A DNA stretch of 64,000 bases from Pedobacter sp. Bi126 (GCF_918698245.1 NZ_CAKKMS010000002.1:186001-250000); one strand, 5' to 3'. Numbered from the stretch's first letter, positions 44,101 to 53,405 are shown. The notes: a model not told the origin generated them from the letters alone. Made by a program: numbers and translations.

Positions 44101-44217
44101 CGTTTCACCGATCCCGTCTAATATCTGGTCTCCATTTTGTGCATTGGCAGAAGTGATACCCATGGCTAAAATAGTGGGGAACAGGATGGTACGCAAGAAT
44201 ACTTTGTATATTTTCAT
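41152..44217 (-). CDS. Secreted GH127 beta-L-arabinofuranosidase with N-terminal LamG domain
   Basis: A 1021-residue exported enzyme. A signal peptide ends near ANAQ (residue 27). A LamG/concanavalin-like domain occupies about 40-250 and an Ig-like domain about 315-365 (VRVLWPSPTDNSTVLKPGSY). The DUF1680/GH127 catalytic domain runs from about 375. The cysteine-nucleophile zinc site known from HypBA1 is seen as Glu750 and Cys752 (NETC) and Cys820-Cys821 (FTCCNG), with Cys820 the expected nucleophile. It would release L-arabinofuranose from plant arabinosides. It diverges from the GH43 gene. Confidence 0.9.
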   Translation of the reverse strand: MKIYKVFLRTILFPTILAMGITSANAQNGDQILDGIGETGMSARYIFNGDAKDWSRNNFHAKFQGDGVKFINDSRFGKVLSLSGDNNSFVTIPGEVLTDIESLSISGWIYLRSKQPGQRFFDFGKDVTKHFSAAPIGTNAEEGFQTSITAKENNKNTAVAPALELNKWIYITIVIDIPSKSMVTYVNSKPVAEVKHIALELTTVFDQQSGAKNLLYIGKSLVPGDPYLNAMIHDFRIYRVPLSAGQIAGIYRNAQRGTQESAVNVGKREDDLPKFSSGTPQLYNTYLAHVSDIQVETEVGNLPRLPSYVPGTYKNKMKGPKVRVLWPSPTDNSTVLKPGSYTVTGRVAGTSFQPKAFVTVKALKKSAAPTLKLEPFALNRVSLQTDVHGHATKFIENRDKFIKTLAKTDPNSFLYMFRQAFGQKQPEGAKPLGVWDSEDTKLRGHATGHYLSAIAQAYASTGYDKALQANFSKKMEYMINTLYELSQLSGNPKNSASTSVSDPSAVPHGPGKSDYDSDLSASGIRTDYWNWGKGFISAYPPDQFIMLENGAKYGGQKNQVWAPYYTLHKILAGLIDVYEVSGNKKSLKIATDMSDWVYTRLSKLPQETLIRMWNTYIAGEYGGMNDVTARLYQTTNDPKYLKTAQLFDNIKVFFGDTVHSHGLAKNVDIFRGLHANQHIPQILGSIEMYRVSNKPEYYSIADNFWHKMVDDYMYSIGGVAGARNPANAECFIAQPATLYENGFSEGGQNETCATYNMLKLTGDLFLFDQRAELMDYYERGLYNHILASVAQNSPANTYHVPLRPGSVKQFGNADMTGFTCCNGTAIESSTKLQNSIYFKSKDNQALYVNLYIPSTLTWTERQIRVEQTTNFPKEDHTRLTIKGNGKFDLNVRVPGWATKGFFVKINGKEQKFQAEPGSYLKISRTWKNGDIVDLKMPFQFHLDPVMDQQNIASLFYGPVLLAAQEPEARKDWRKVTLDAKDIGKSIKGDPQSLQFTIDDVVFKPFYETYGRHSVYLDVTLK

Positions 44218-44413
44218 GTTTAAATCATTTTATCAATAAACTCCTTCTTAGATCTGGTTATATCAAAGATATTTTATGCCCGGATCTTTTACTAAGTGCA
44301 AATGAATTTAAAGAATATTGAATAAAAACAACCCTTAAAATTCATCGATAAAACTATGAAGAAGCCCTGTGTTTTTATGCTTCTTTTTTATCTGATAGCT
44401 ACTAGATTTTAAC

Positions 44414-44448
44414 AAGTACCCCGCAGTACAACAAAGATTGGGGTGCTT
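44414..44448. promoter_or_regulatory. Inverted repeat in the divergent promoter region
   Basis: AAGTACCCC and GGGGTGCTT are complementary (one G-T pair) across 17 bases. This could be a regulator site for one or both glycosidase genes. Confidence 0.35.
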
Positions 44449-44515
44449 GGTTAAAATACTAATGTTATGCATTAATATACAACGGAAATCTAGGTTACGC
44501 TTCATTTATATTTAC

Positions 44516-44553
44516 ATCCCGATCCATCAACTCTGGTTTTTATAGGTCGGGAT
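44516..44553 (+). promoter_or_regulatory. Leader hairpin before the GH43 gene
   Basis: ATCCCGA(T)CC and GGTCGGGAT form a 9-bp stem ending 13 bases before the ATG at 44567, so it would fold in the mRNA leader. No T run follows, so it is not a simple terminator. Confidence 0.4.
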
Positions 44554-44566
44554 ATCAACAATAATT

Positions 44567-47500
44567 ATGAAAAACACTTATCTGAACCTCTTCGTTTTTT
44601 TTCTCCTATATACCGCTTTTCATCCTGCAATGGGGCAATCTCAGCATTTGACGAAGGGACAGGGCAATCCTGTTATACCAGGTTATTTTGCAGATCCAAC
44701 GGTTAAAAAATTTGGAGATACGTATTATATTTATGCAACAACCGATGGCAATGGGGGTGGGTTCGGCCCATCGCAGGTATGGACTTCAAAAGATTTTGTG
44801 AACTGGACCATGCAGGATATGAACTGGCCAACAACCCATCATTACTGGGCGCCAGATGCAACACAAGGCCCTGATGGAAAATATTATCTATACTACTGTC
44901 AGCCCGTTGAAATATTCGGTGCATCTTCAGCAACACCAGTTGGTCCATGGACATCCCTTTTGGCACCTGGAAAACCAATAGTTTCAAATTTTATGGTACC
45001 CAAAGTGATCACCCTTGATGGGCAGACTTTTAAAGATGACGACGGTAAGTACTATATGTATTGGGGTACCTGGGGCATTTATCCGGGCCATGGTTGTGGC
45101 GTTGGCTTATTGAATGCCGACATGAAGTCGTTTTCAAAACTTGCGCAGATCCCGAATACCGATGCAAAAGACTTTTTCGAGGCTCCATTTGTATTTAAAA
45201 GAAAGGGTGTTTATTATCTTACCTATTCATCCGGATATTGCGAAGATGGAACCTACAGGGTACAATATGCCACTGCAAGCAATCCGATGGGACCTTTTAA
45301 GTATGGCCCAGATAATCCTATCCTCGCCACAAACGGCGATGGAACGGTGCACGGACCAGGGCACCAGTCTGTTCTGCAGCAGGGAGACGATTTTTACCTG
45401 GTTTATCACCGGCATAATAACCCACACAATGATGGTGGCTATCACAGGCAGGTAGCAGCAGATAAAATGATCTTCGATGAGAAAGGAAACATACTGAAGC
45501 TGGTACCTACACATTCCGGAATTGGCTACTTGGCAAAAAATGCGAATCCGCATCCAAATCTGGCGCTAGGCAAAACTGCTGTGGCCTCTTCAAGTTATGA
45601 TCAGGATTTTAAACCAGAATTTGCATTCGATGATAATAACGGAACTTTATGGAAAGCCAAAAACAATATTGGTCCCTCGTGGATCCAAGTTGATTTAGGC
45701 CGGGTCTATGATGTTAAAAGTGTACATACTCAATTTGAATATGCTACCTGGTACTATCAATACAAAATCGAATATTCGCTCGATGGCAAAACATGGGGGC
45801 TGTACATTGATAAGCGTAAAAACACCCAACATGGAAGTCCGATGATCGATTTTGGAAACGTTAAGGCCAGATATCTGCGTACAACAATTTTACGGACAGA
45901 ATATCCGGGCTTAAATAAGGCGGTATGGAACATTAAGGTTTTCGACAATGCTGAATATAATCCGGTGATGAACACCAGCATCAAAAAATGGGAATCTTTG
46001 CAAGGTTTTGAACCGAAAGGACTGTTGGTTGATCTGAACTTTGATCACCTCCGTATAGGATCAATAGCAGCCCATATTCAAAATAATGGAAAATTGGCCG
46101 GTATGTTTTCTGCTAACGGAACAAATAAGCCGGTTACTTCAATGATAGGTGGAAAGAAAGCTTTGGTTTTCTCTGGTACCGAGCGCCTGTCATCGTCCGT
46201 TCGTGCGCCTTCATCTATGTTGGGGAACAGCAGTTATAGCGTGAGTATGTGGGTGCTGAATCCAGAGATTAATAAAGAAGAAATCATCATTTCATGGACA
46301 GGAAGGGGTGGTGTTGATTTAAGTAATGCTGCGGTAGGTTATGGGAATAGTAAAGGTGCAGGGGCTGCCACCCATCTTGGTTGGGCAGATTTAGGATACA
46401 GAAATTTACCCAAAGCAAATGAGTGGCATATGATTACCATGGTTTTTGATGGGACAATGGAGCGTATATATGTTGATGGGAAATTGGATAGGGCAGAAAG
46501 AAGGATGCTTTTTGTGAATAATCTTACCAGGTTTCTTGTTGGCGGAAATGATGATGGAACTTCAGGATTTTCTGGTGCGCTGGCAGCTTTGAAAATTTAT
46601 GACGTTCCATTAACCGGTGCAGAGATTAAAGCGGCTTATACAAAAGGCATAACTAACCATACGGTTCTGTACGCAGCTGCAAAAAACCTTGAATATGGGG
46701 ATTTAGCAAACTGGCCCAACAATGGGGCAGCTTTGGGAGAACTGACATGCAAAGGAAATGTGCAAGTTGCCGATATTAGTGGGAAAACAGCTGCTGTATT
46801 GGCAAATGGCAGTAAAGTCCTCATGGGAGATCGCATTACAAAAGAAGTCGATTTTTCAAAACCATTTAGTGCTGTTTTTTCTCTTTTGCCTGCTGTTGGC
46901 TCAAAAACAGATCTGTTTGTTGGTAAAGGAAATAAAGCCGTGAGGATAGTGGGTAATGGCAAATGGCAACAGTTAATCTGTTCTTTTTCTCAGGGCAAGT
47001 TCCAGGTATTTATTAATGGTAAACCAGCGAGTTATGCACTGGTACCTAATAATCAAAGAGACGAGCGTATTTTGATTGAATCTTCTGGTGGAAGACCAGG
47101 TGCCACAACAGCAATATCATCAATTTCAATATACAATTATGGTCTTGATCATAGTGCTTGCTTAAAAGAATTTAATTTTTGGGAACAAACCTTGGGAACA
47201 GACAGCTTAAAAGCATCATTTGCCTTAAAACCATCTGCAGTTACACCAAATATGGTTTATATGGTTGCAGATAAACCTAAACTGCCAGGCAGTGACCTCG
47301 AATATCTTTTTAAAAATGACAAAGATAAAGGGAATGTAAAATGGCTGCGGTCATTAGATTATATGGATTTTTCGGTCCTTCCGCAAAGCAGTTATCAGTA
47401 TACGGTGAAAATCAGGGATAATTTTGGAAATGTTACCCAAACATCTCTTCCCTTTGCTGTTAGAACAGATTCTTCACAATTTGTGATCAGAAAACAGCGT

Positions 47501-48106
47501 GGGTCGGCCCGGTCAGTTCCGGCAACAAAAGACGGCCTGTCAGGAACTTCCTGGGATGGTTTATTGGGAAATGCTGATACCGTTACACAACAATCGGGTA
47601 TCCTAAAGATGGTTTCGCACAATACATTTTGGGATGGATCGGAGGCAATAGGGCCTTTCGCCTACAACAATGTGGAGGGTGATTTTATCGCCGAGGTAAT
47701 GCTTTCAGATATGCTGGGGCTCAAGGAGAAGAAAGCCTATGGTGCAAATGAGGCAGGTATAATGGTTAAAGCTCCAACAAATGGAAGAATGCTTTTACAA
47801 AACGGCATTATGCCAGGCTGGGGCGTTGGAAATATTGTTACCGACCTTGGGAATGGTGGCAGAAGGCAGACGAACAACCTCTCTGGATGGACTTTTTACA
47901 GGCATCTGCAGGTACAACGGCTAGGAAATACATTTTTTATGCGCGGTAGCAGTGATGGAAAGGCTTGGGTAGATCTTCCTGGCAGCCCGGTAAAAAGGGA
48001 TGATTTGGGAAATAGTGGCTTACAGGTTGGTGTTTATCATGCTACTTATGGTGATGCCTCCGGTGATGCATCTTTTAGCGGTTTTAAGATTATCCAAAAG
48101 AAATGA
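44567..48106 (+). CDS. Secreted multidomain GH43 glycosidase
   Basis: An 1179-residue exported enzyme. A signal peptide ends near AMGQ (residue 24). The GH43 five-bladed propeller (about 33-325) has the catalytic base Asp43 (FADPTV), the modulator Asp151 and the acid Glu205 (FFEAPF). Then come an F5/8 C (discoidin-like) domain (about 330-470), a LamG domain (about 490-695), a second concanavalin-like domain (about 700-875), a fibronectin-like part and a DUF1349-like sandwich (about 1000-1179). It probably removes L-arabinofuranose or xylose from plant polymers, matching the adjacent GH127. Confidence 0.9.
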   Translation: MKNTYLNLFVFFLLYTAFHPAMGQSQHLTKGQGNPVIPGYFADPTVKKFGDTYYIYATTDGNGGGFGPSQVWTSKDFVNWTMQDMNWPTTHHYWAPDATQGPDGKYYLYYCQPVEIFGASSATPVGPWTSLLAPGKPIVSNFMVPKVITLDGQTFKDDDGKYYMYWGTWGIYPGHGCGVGLLNADMKSFSKLAQIPNTDAKDFFEAPFVFKRKGVYYLTYSSGYCEDGTYRVQYATASNPMGPFKYGPDNPILATNGDGTVHGPGHQSVLQQGDDFYLVYHRHNNPHNDGGYHRQVAADKMIFDEKGNILKLVPTHSGIGYLAKNANPHPNLALGKTAVASSSYDQDFKPEFAFDDNNGTLWKAKNNIGPSWIQVDLGRVYDVKSVHTQFEYATWYYQYKIEYSLDGKTWGLYIDKRKNTQHGSPMIDFGNVKARYLRTTILRTEYPGLNKAVWNIKVFDNAEYNPVMNTSIKKWESLQGFEPKGLLVDLNFDHLRIGSIAAHIQNNGKLAGMFSANGTNKPVTSMIGGKKALVFSGTERLSSSVRAPSSMLGNSSYSVSMWVLNPEINKEEIIISWTGRGGVDLSNAAVGYGNSKGAGAATHLGWADLGYRNLPKANEWHMITMVFDGTMERIYVDGKLDRAERRMLFVNNLTRFLVGGNDDGTSGFSGALAALKIYDVPLTGAEIKAAYTKGITNHTVLYAAAKNLEYGDLANWPNNGAALGELTCKGNVQVADISGKTAAVLANGSKVLMGDRITKEVDFSKPFSAVFSLLPAVGSKTDLFVGKGNKAVRIVGNGKWQQLICSFSQGKFQVFINGKPASYALVPNNQRDERILIESSGGRPGATTAISSISIYNYGLDHSACLKEFNFWEQTLGTDSLKASFALKPSAVTPNMVYMVADKPKLPGSDLEYLFKNDKDKGNVKWLRSLDYMDFSVLPQSSYQYTVKIRDNFGNVTQTSLPFAVRTDSSQFVIRKQRGSARSVPATKDGLSGTSWDGLLGNADTVTQQSGILKMVSHNTFWDGSEAIGPFAYNNVEGDFIAEVMLSDMLGLKEKKAYGANEAGIMVKAPTNGRMLLQNGIMPGWGVGNIVTDLGNGGRRQTNNLSGWTFYRHLQVQRLGNTFFMRGSSDGKAWVDLPGSPVKRDDLGNSGLQVGVYHATYGDASGDASFSGFKIIQKK

Positions 48107-48151
48107 AGCGAACATCGATGCGTCACAAGATGAAGTTCATTTTAATAAAGA

Positions 48152-48182
48152 ATGTAGCTCAATACAGCCACAAAATGAGCTA
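48152..48182 (+). terminator. Possible terminator hairpin after GH43
   Basis: TAGCTCA and TGAGCTA pair across 17 bases, 45 bases after the GH43 stop. No strong T run, so weak. Confidence 0.35.
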
Positions 48183-48330
48183 TAAACAAAAGCAGCATGA
48201 GCCATAAATTAAAAAATTAGACTTGAAATCAGTATTTCTTTATTGTGTTCTGGAGGCAGTAAACTCGCCAAGGACCTAGAATTATGCAAGAAATGGTTCT
48301 GCCAAGAATACTTTTGAGGACAAAGCGAAT

Positions 48331-48690
48331 TTATTTGTCCATCAGTTCAACCCAGGCATTAACCATTTTTTCAATGAGTTCCTTGTTTGCTGTTACCTGA
48401 TCCATAGAATAAAATTTTGCATAAACCTTTCCCTTAGTTGCCTCTTCAAGAAAGTCTGATTTTACATTGATCAGCGCTCCTTTGTGAAAGATAAGGGCAA
48501 CATAGTTTTTGATCCTTGGATTGAAAGTAGCCAGGTCTTCTTTGTAAAGAAAACTAGGGCCTCCCCACTTTATGTCTTCTTCTATTTTAGGGTTTGCATT
48601 GACAATAATAGATCTTACTGCTTCAAGTTCTGCTTTAAGTGGGTGTTCAAGTTTAGCGATAAACTCATCTACTTTTTTTGTGTTGTTCAT
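48331..48690 (-). CDS. DUF1801 (YdhG-like) protein
   Basis: A 119-residue small alpha-beta protein with the DUF1801 pattern: an N-terminal helix (KKVDEFIAKLEHPLKAELEAVR), EEDIKWGGPSFLYKED and YVALIFHKGALINV. Family members bind small ligands or act as chaperone-like proteins (Fra-like), but no firm activity is known. Alone on the minus strand. Confidence 0.8.
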   Translation of the reverse strand: MNNTKKVDEFIAKLEHPLKAELEAVRSIIVNANPKIEEDIKWGGPSFLYKEDLATFNPRIKNYVALIFHKGALINVKSDFLEEATKGKVYAKFYSMDQVTANKELIEKMVNAWVELMDK

Positions 48691-48938
48691 AATGGTTTGA
48701 TATTAATGATTATAACAAATATCAAAATCTTTTATGGAGGGAATTAGGTGTATAAATGACAAATTAACGGGTCGATTAAGACTGATTAGGTGGAAATCCC
48801 CTTTTTTTGAATAAAATAGATGCTGTATTTATTTCATGGCCTATTTTTGCTGATTTATCAATGCATCAGCAGCCTTTAATATTTTCATGCCTTCAGCAAG
48901 ATTTTAAACAATAAAATTAAAATAACGCAGACTATGTT

Positions 48939-49559
48939 TTATATTCTTTTGTTTTCTACTGATCGGATCCTGCTTAGCGTTTCCAGTCTTAGGCCAAGGA
49001 ACGAAGCAACATACCGGAGCGGCACACGGTTAATCATCCAGGGGAAGGCTTGGAGTAGGTGTTTATAGCGGCCCGTAGCAGAGGGAATCTGACAGAGAAA
49101 GCCCCTGTCATTCGCTCCTCTATAATGAAGCTCCATAATCTTTCTGCCAATAATGTTTGCCTCTGCAAAATTTTTATAAAGCATAGTCGTGAGTTCATGA
49201 GGTATGGCAATCAGCTCTACATCCTCTATTGCCTGGAGGTATTCATCTGATTCTTCTTCAGTCCATAGATTGCGGATGGTCCCTACAATTTCATTTTCCT
49301 GACAGATCCAGGAAGTGATCTCTGTTCCCGAGTCCTTATAGAACCCCCTTACTACTCCCTTTAAAATCAGGTAAAGATATCTATTACGATCTATCGGAGA
49401 GATAATATATCTGTTCTTACGGAAACTCACGGGAAAGGTGTGGCTATCGATGAGTGCCTCCATTTCAACAGTTAGGGGGTGAAAGCTATTGTATAGGGCA
49501 ATAAGTGGGGAAGCACCGTTATAGGAGTCCCATTTGTTGTTTTCCTGCGCACCGGCCAT
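48939..49559 (-). CDS. Crp/Fnr-family transcriptional regulator
   Basis: A 206-residue regulator. A cyclic-nucleotide-like sensor domain (about 30-130; VSFRKNRYIISPIDRNRYLY, GVVRGFYKDSGTEITSWI) is followed by a C-terminal helix-turn-helix (PLRYVASFLGLRLETLSRIR). There are no Cys ligands for an FeS cluster near the N-terminus. Bacteroidota have many such single regulators, often controlling nearby stress or detoxification genes. Its target is not evident here. Confidence 0.85.
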   Translation of the reverse strand: MAGAQENNKWDSYNGASPLIALYNSFHPLTVEMEALIDSHTFPVSFRKNRYIISPIDRNRYLYLILKGVVRGFYKDSGTEITSWICQENEIVGTIRNLWTEEESDEYLQAIEDVELIAIPHELTTMLYKNFAEANIIGRKIMELHYRGANDRGFLCQIPSATGRYKHLLQAFPWMINRVPLRYVASFLGLRLETLSRIRSVENKRI

Positions 49560-49786
49560 GATTCTTTAGTTTAGCTTTTCAGATAAGATAAAAGTAATTA
49601 AAAGACCAAACTTTTCAAATTTTCGTCGTTCCAGATTAATTGCATTGTCTCTTGATCTCAAGTAACAGTTATCGGGAAAATTCAGCTGATCATATTAGCC
49701 CCCCATCAAATACCGGGCCGGTAAGCTATATCACAGCTCATCAATATAAATTTTGGCGAAGATTAAAATGGCCTGTTTTTTGGCAA

Positions 49787-50056
49787 TTATTTGTTTTTGG
49801 CACTTAAAGATGTGCGTAAAGCGCCCGATAGGGCAAGCATTTCACATACTTTATCATTCCAGTCTATCAGTGCATCTTCAGGTGAGGTTCCAAGACCTGA
49901 AAGATCATGCTCCTCCTCAAAGGATAATACGGCATAATAACAATCACCATCTTGATAAACGGAGGGTTTAAACTGCATTACAAATGTTGGTAACCTGTAT
50001 CTGTTATAATCAAAATCTACCAGTTTTCCTGGGATCGTTCTGGCCTGCTGTTTCAT
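49787..50056 (-). CDS. Hypothetical protein
   Basis: An 89-residue soluble protein with a beta-alpha pattern (TFVMQFKPSVYQDGDCYYAV, then DALIDWNDKVCEML). The strand-then-helix layout recalls HicB-like antitoxin folds, but no HicA-like partner is adjacent. No family is recognised. Confidence 0.55.
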   Translation of the reverse strand: MKQQARTIPGKLVDFDYNRYRLPTFVMQFKPSVYQDGDCYYAVLSFEEEHDLSGLGTSPEDALIDWNDKVCEMLALSGALRTSLSAKNK

Positions 50057-50390
50057 AGCTTGCTATTTATCGAAACTTTTTTGTTTACCTGTTTTCTACT
50101 TAGGGTATGCGAATGCATTTGTAAATTAGTCAATCAATGTTTCCTCAAGGTTAGCAGGTTGTTGTTTGTTTGTTAAGTGTTTGGTGAGGCTGTGTTTTTA
50201 CGAAAAAATACCTGGTATGCTTTCCCAAGATTAGGGCTTTCCCATTTGCCCAGAATCAATTTTTTGAGATGGGTAGGGCAGGTGCTTTAATATTGATGTT
50301 TTGAGCGATACGGTCAATGAATAAAGATATTTTTTCCTGTTAATCTTTTTGGCTCAAACGCAGTCAAATCCCATCTATACCAATCTAGCC
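50057..50390. other. Intergenic region, nothing identified
   Basis: About 330 AT-rich bases. No repeat, hairpin or plausible gene stands out. Confidence 0.5.
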
Positions 50391-50531
50391 ATGAAGGTTG
50401 AAAAGAAAATTCTAAAAACATCAGATAAAACCGGGAATGAGGCGCGTGAAAGTGTCTTTCCCAAAAGAATGATACTTTTTATCCTTGTGTTAAGTGCAAT
50501 ACTAATGATCTTGATTTTGTTTAAAGATTAA
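50391..50531 (+). CDS. Small single-pass membrane protein
   Basis: A 46-residue protein from the ATG at 50391 (MKVEKKILKTSDKTG); a TTG at 50349 would add 14 residues. The last 20 residues form one membrane helix (MILFILVLSAILMILILF) ending in KD. A basic N-terminus would stay inside. Function unknown; the size makes the call tentative. Confidence 0.4.
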   Translation: MKVEKKILKTSDKTGNEARESVFPKRMILFILVLSAILMILILFKD

Positions 50532-50929
50532 CCTGGGTTGAATCCCCTCTTTTAGAGGGGAGGGACGTAAAATGGGCATTTTATTAGTCCTAGCCGGACA
50601 GGCTTCTTTCTTTTTGATGTCAAAAAGACCAGCAGAGCTAGCTTGAATGCCGCTGAAAAACATAAAAGCCCATGAAAAAACAAAAAACACCGGCTGAAAA
50701 TTTATTCATTCGTATTATAGTTTTCAGCTGCATTCATGAGGGCTTCGCCGTTTTCTTTCGAAGCTAGTAGGTTGGCTTGGGCATTGCAACCCGAAAAATT
50801 TATTACGCCGGATTTAAGTAGAACGGGGATACGGTGCTACGGCCTAGTTGGAAGGAAATGCGAAATCATCATAAACTGTTCATATTTAAATGATTATAAA
50901 ATAACGGTAATACAGTTATTAATTTAAGT
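50532..50929. other. Intergenic region with small hairpin
   Basis: About 400 bases. CCCCTC and GAGGGG pair with a short loop at 50544-50560 without a T run, and may be a repeat remnant. The rest holds no credible gene. Confidence 0.5.
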
Positions 50930-53251
50930 TTATTTATGTGCAGATTGGTTTTTAGGCATTTGAAGCATGGCTGGTTGATCTTGCAGATAAAAGATTAATT
51001 TTCCGCCTTGCACCAGCAATTGGTGTTTAATTTGGTTTTGGGTAAAAAGCTTTCCATTTAAACTGATTTTAGAGATGTAAATAGAATTTTTGTTCTTTTT
51101 AATGGCTGTTATAACCAATTTTTTGCCATTTTTAAAAGCTATTGTAGCCTGTTTAAACAAAGGACTGGTGAGTTGATAGTTTCCTGAAACAGGATCTACC
51201 GGATAAAAGCCAAGCGCTGCAAATACATACCATGCCGACATTTGCCCCGCATCGTCGTTGCCACTTAAACCACCAGCGCCTTCCCCGTACTCTTCTGCCA
51301 AGATGCGTGATACTTGCATCTGGGTTTTCCATGGAGAAGAAGTGTAGTTGTATAAAAATGGAATCTGGTGGCCAGGTTCATTCCCATGCCAATATTCCTT
51401 TTTATTAAAGAGCGAATCCAGTTCGTTTTCGAGATTTTTCCGCCCACCCATCAACTTGATCAGTCCTGGCATATCATGCGGAACATAAAAAGTATATTGT
51501 CTTGGGGTTCCTTCTGTAATATAAGGTTCGCGGTGATCGGGATAAAAAGGCTTGTACCAGTTGCCATTGGCAAAACGGCCCCTAACCATTCCAACATTGG
51601 GATCAAAAACATGTTGGTAATTAAGCGATCGTTTTGATAGCTCTCTGTAATCGGTTTCTTTGCCCAAATCTTTCGCGATACTGGCGAGTGCATAATCATC
51701 GTATGCATACTCTAAAGTTCTGCTTACCTGTTCTTTTTTATGAAAAGCGTTGGGGATACTGTCTTCTAACGGAATATAGCCATACTTTAAATAACTGTTA
51801 ATGCCACGTCGGCCTTTTCCATTCAGATAATCGACAGAATCGGGCATTTGGAAGGCATTTTGCCTCATCAATCGGTAAGCTTCATTAATATCATAATTGC
51901 GGATCCCCTTATTATATGCGGAAGCGATGAAAGCAGTGGCATGATCGCCGATCATGGCGGCAGTATAACTGTTCCAACAAGGGAAAATAGGCATCCAACC
52001 ACCTTGCTGACCTTTTAATACCATCGAATTAACAAGACTATTAGCTAAGTTGGGATTCAATAGTTCAATTAATGGTAATTGTGCACGGTAAATATCCCAC
52101 ATCGAAAAATCATCGTAATAATTGCCTTTATTTATTGTTTTGTTCTGATAATTTCCATCAAACTGCGGATATTTCCCATCTACATCATTGTATAACCTGG
52201 GATGTTGCATGGCATGATAGAGGGCCGTGTAAAAGATTTTCTTTCCTTTTTCATTTGTGTCTGAAATACGGACCTGCGATAGGGATTGTTCCCAAGCCTG
52301 ATTGCTGCGTGCTAAAACAGTATCAAAATCATCATTTTTGATCTCACTTTCCAGGTTGGCCTTGGCAGCTGCGATACTTGTAAATGAGGTGCCGGAATAA
52401 ATCACTAACTGTTCTCCTTTTTGCAGTTTAAAGCCTGCATAAGCACCAATATCCTTTTTATTGCTGATGTTTTGCTGATTGAAAATATGACCTTCGCTAT
52501 AAACACCTGCAGAAGTAAAGGATTTTTTGAACCGGATGAAAAAATAACCACTAAAGCCTGCAGGTTCTCCCCATCCCTGATAAATCCGGTGAACAGGATT
52601 ATATCCGGAAATTTCACCTTTTTCTGCATCAACCTGAATAAAACCTTTGCTCTGATCGCTATTGGGCGTAACTAAAATATAAACGCTATCTGTTTTCAGT
52701 GCGGTGATCCGCATTACACCGCTTCTGAGGCTGGCTGTAATTTCTGTTAACAGTTGATGTTGAGGTAATTTTAATTTGTAATAGGATGGGGTAGAAACTT
52801 CGTTTTCGTGGACATAATTTTCTGCATATTGAGCTGCATTGGTTTTAAGTTGGCCTGAAATGGGCATAATGGTGAAGCTTCCGTAATCTTGGGTACAAGA
52901 ACCACTGATCCAATGGCTTGCCCTAAATCCGTAAAACTTTTTGTTGTTGTAATAATAAGGTGCCAGACATTTTTTTTCGGTGAGCTGGGTCTGCGGTGTC
53001 CATTGTGTCATACTAAAGGGCGGTGCTACAGCAGGAATGGTATTGGCCAGGCGTTCGGTTTTATCTTCTATATGTTGGCTGGCCAATGTGGTGCTGGCCG
53101 AAGTACCCGAAAATGGCTGAACATAGGGGATTAAAGGCTGTTTTTGTGCATAAACAACATTTGTATAAGTGATCGCTATGGCCGAAAGGAACAGAAACTG
53201 TATTCCTTTTTTGAATTTTGACGCTCTATTTTTTACATCAGTTAACAACAT
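50930..53251 (-). CDS. Secreted GH92 alpha-mannosidase
   Basis: A 773-residue exported glycosidase. A long basic N-terminus leads into a signal peptide ending near VYAQ (residue 36). The N-terminal beta-sandwich (about 40-280) is followed by an (alpha/alpha)6 barrel with the GH92 motifs: NEPGHQIPFLYN (Glu625, catalytic acid) and SGNDDAGQMSAWYVFAALGF (Asp666/Asp667, base and calcium region). GH92 enzymes remove terminal alpha-mannose by inversion, mostly alpha-1,2. It is the last gene of the inositol-linked operon; a 154-base gap separates it from the acetyltransferase gene. Confidence 0.93.
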   Translation of the reverse strand: MLLTDVKNRASKFKKGIQFLFLSAIAITYTNVVYAQKQPLIPYVQPFSGTSASTTLASQHIEDKTERLANTIPAVAPPFSMTQWTPQTQLTEKKCLAPYYYNNKKFYGFRASHWISGSCTQDYGSFTIMPISGQLKTNAAQYAENYVHENEVSTPSYYKLKLPQHQLLTEITASLRSGVMRITALKTDSVYILVTPNSDQSKGFIQVDAEKGEISGYNPVHRIYQGWGEPAGFSGYFFIRFKKSFTSAGVYSEGHIFNQQNISNKKDIGAYAGFKLQKGEQLVIYSGTSFTSIAAAKANLESEIKNDDFDTVLARSNQAWEQSLSQVRISDTNEKGKKIFYTALYHAMQHPRLYNDVDGKYPQFDGNYQNKTINKGNYYDDFSMWDIYRAQLPLIELLNPNLANSLVNSMVLKGQQGGWMPIFPCWNSYTAAMIGDHATAFIASAYNKGIRNYDINEAYRLMRQNAFQMPDSVDYLNGKGRRGINSYLKYGYIPLEDSIPNAFHKKEQVSRTLEYAYDDYALASIAKDLGKETDYRELSKRSLNYQHVFDPNVGMVRGRFANGNWYKPFYPDHREPYITEGTPRQYTFYVPHDMPGLIKLMGGRKNLENELDSLFNKKEYWHGNEPGHQIPFLYNYTSSPWKTQMQVSRILAEEYGEGAGGLSGNDDAGQMSAWYVFAALGFYPVDPVSGNYQLTSPLFKQATIAFKNGKKLVITAIKKNKNSIYISKISLNGKLFTQNQIKHQLLVQGGKLIFYLQDQPAMLQMPKNQSAHK

Positions 53252-53344
53252 ATGTATAATGGGGCTAGGATTTGATGGAAGTTCTTTTATTGCTTCTTTG
53301 TTCTTCAGGGGTAATTTTGTGTTTTTAATATTGCTCGTTTCGTC

Positions 53345-53365
53345 ATCCTGAACTCGTTTCAGGAT
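53345..53365. repeat. REP-like intergenic palindrome
   Basis: ATCCTGAA and TTCAGGAT form an 8-bp perfect stem around a 5-base loop, in the gap between the acetyltransferase and GH92 genes. The sequence resembles a short palindrome repeated across many Bacteroidota genomes. It may affect mRNA levels between the two genes. Confidence 0.5.
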
Positions 53366-53405
53366 CTTTCTATATTACTTAGCGTATGGAGCCTAAGGCT
53401 TTGCC

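Larger units (their letters stand above)
44218..44566. other. Divergent intergenic region between GH127 and GH43 genes
   Basis: About 350 bases that should hold both promoters, with the two dyads called separately at 44414-44448 and 44516-44553. No gene seen. Confidence 0.5.

Noticed and set aside
50544..50560. CCCCTC/GAGGGG hairpin as a terminator of the small membrane gene
   Set aside because: There is no T run after it, so it is only noted as a possible repeat remnant.
50736..50927. 63-codon plus-strand frame after the small membrane protein gene
   Set aside because: No domain, no signal and poor codon character; looks like eroded intergenic sequence.
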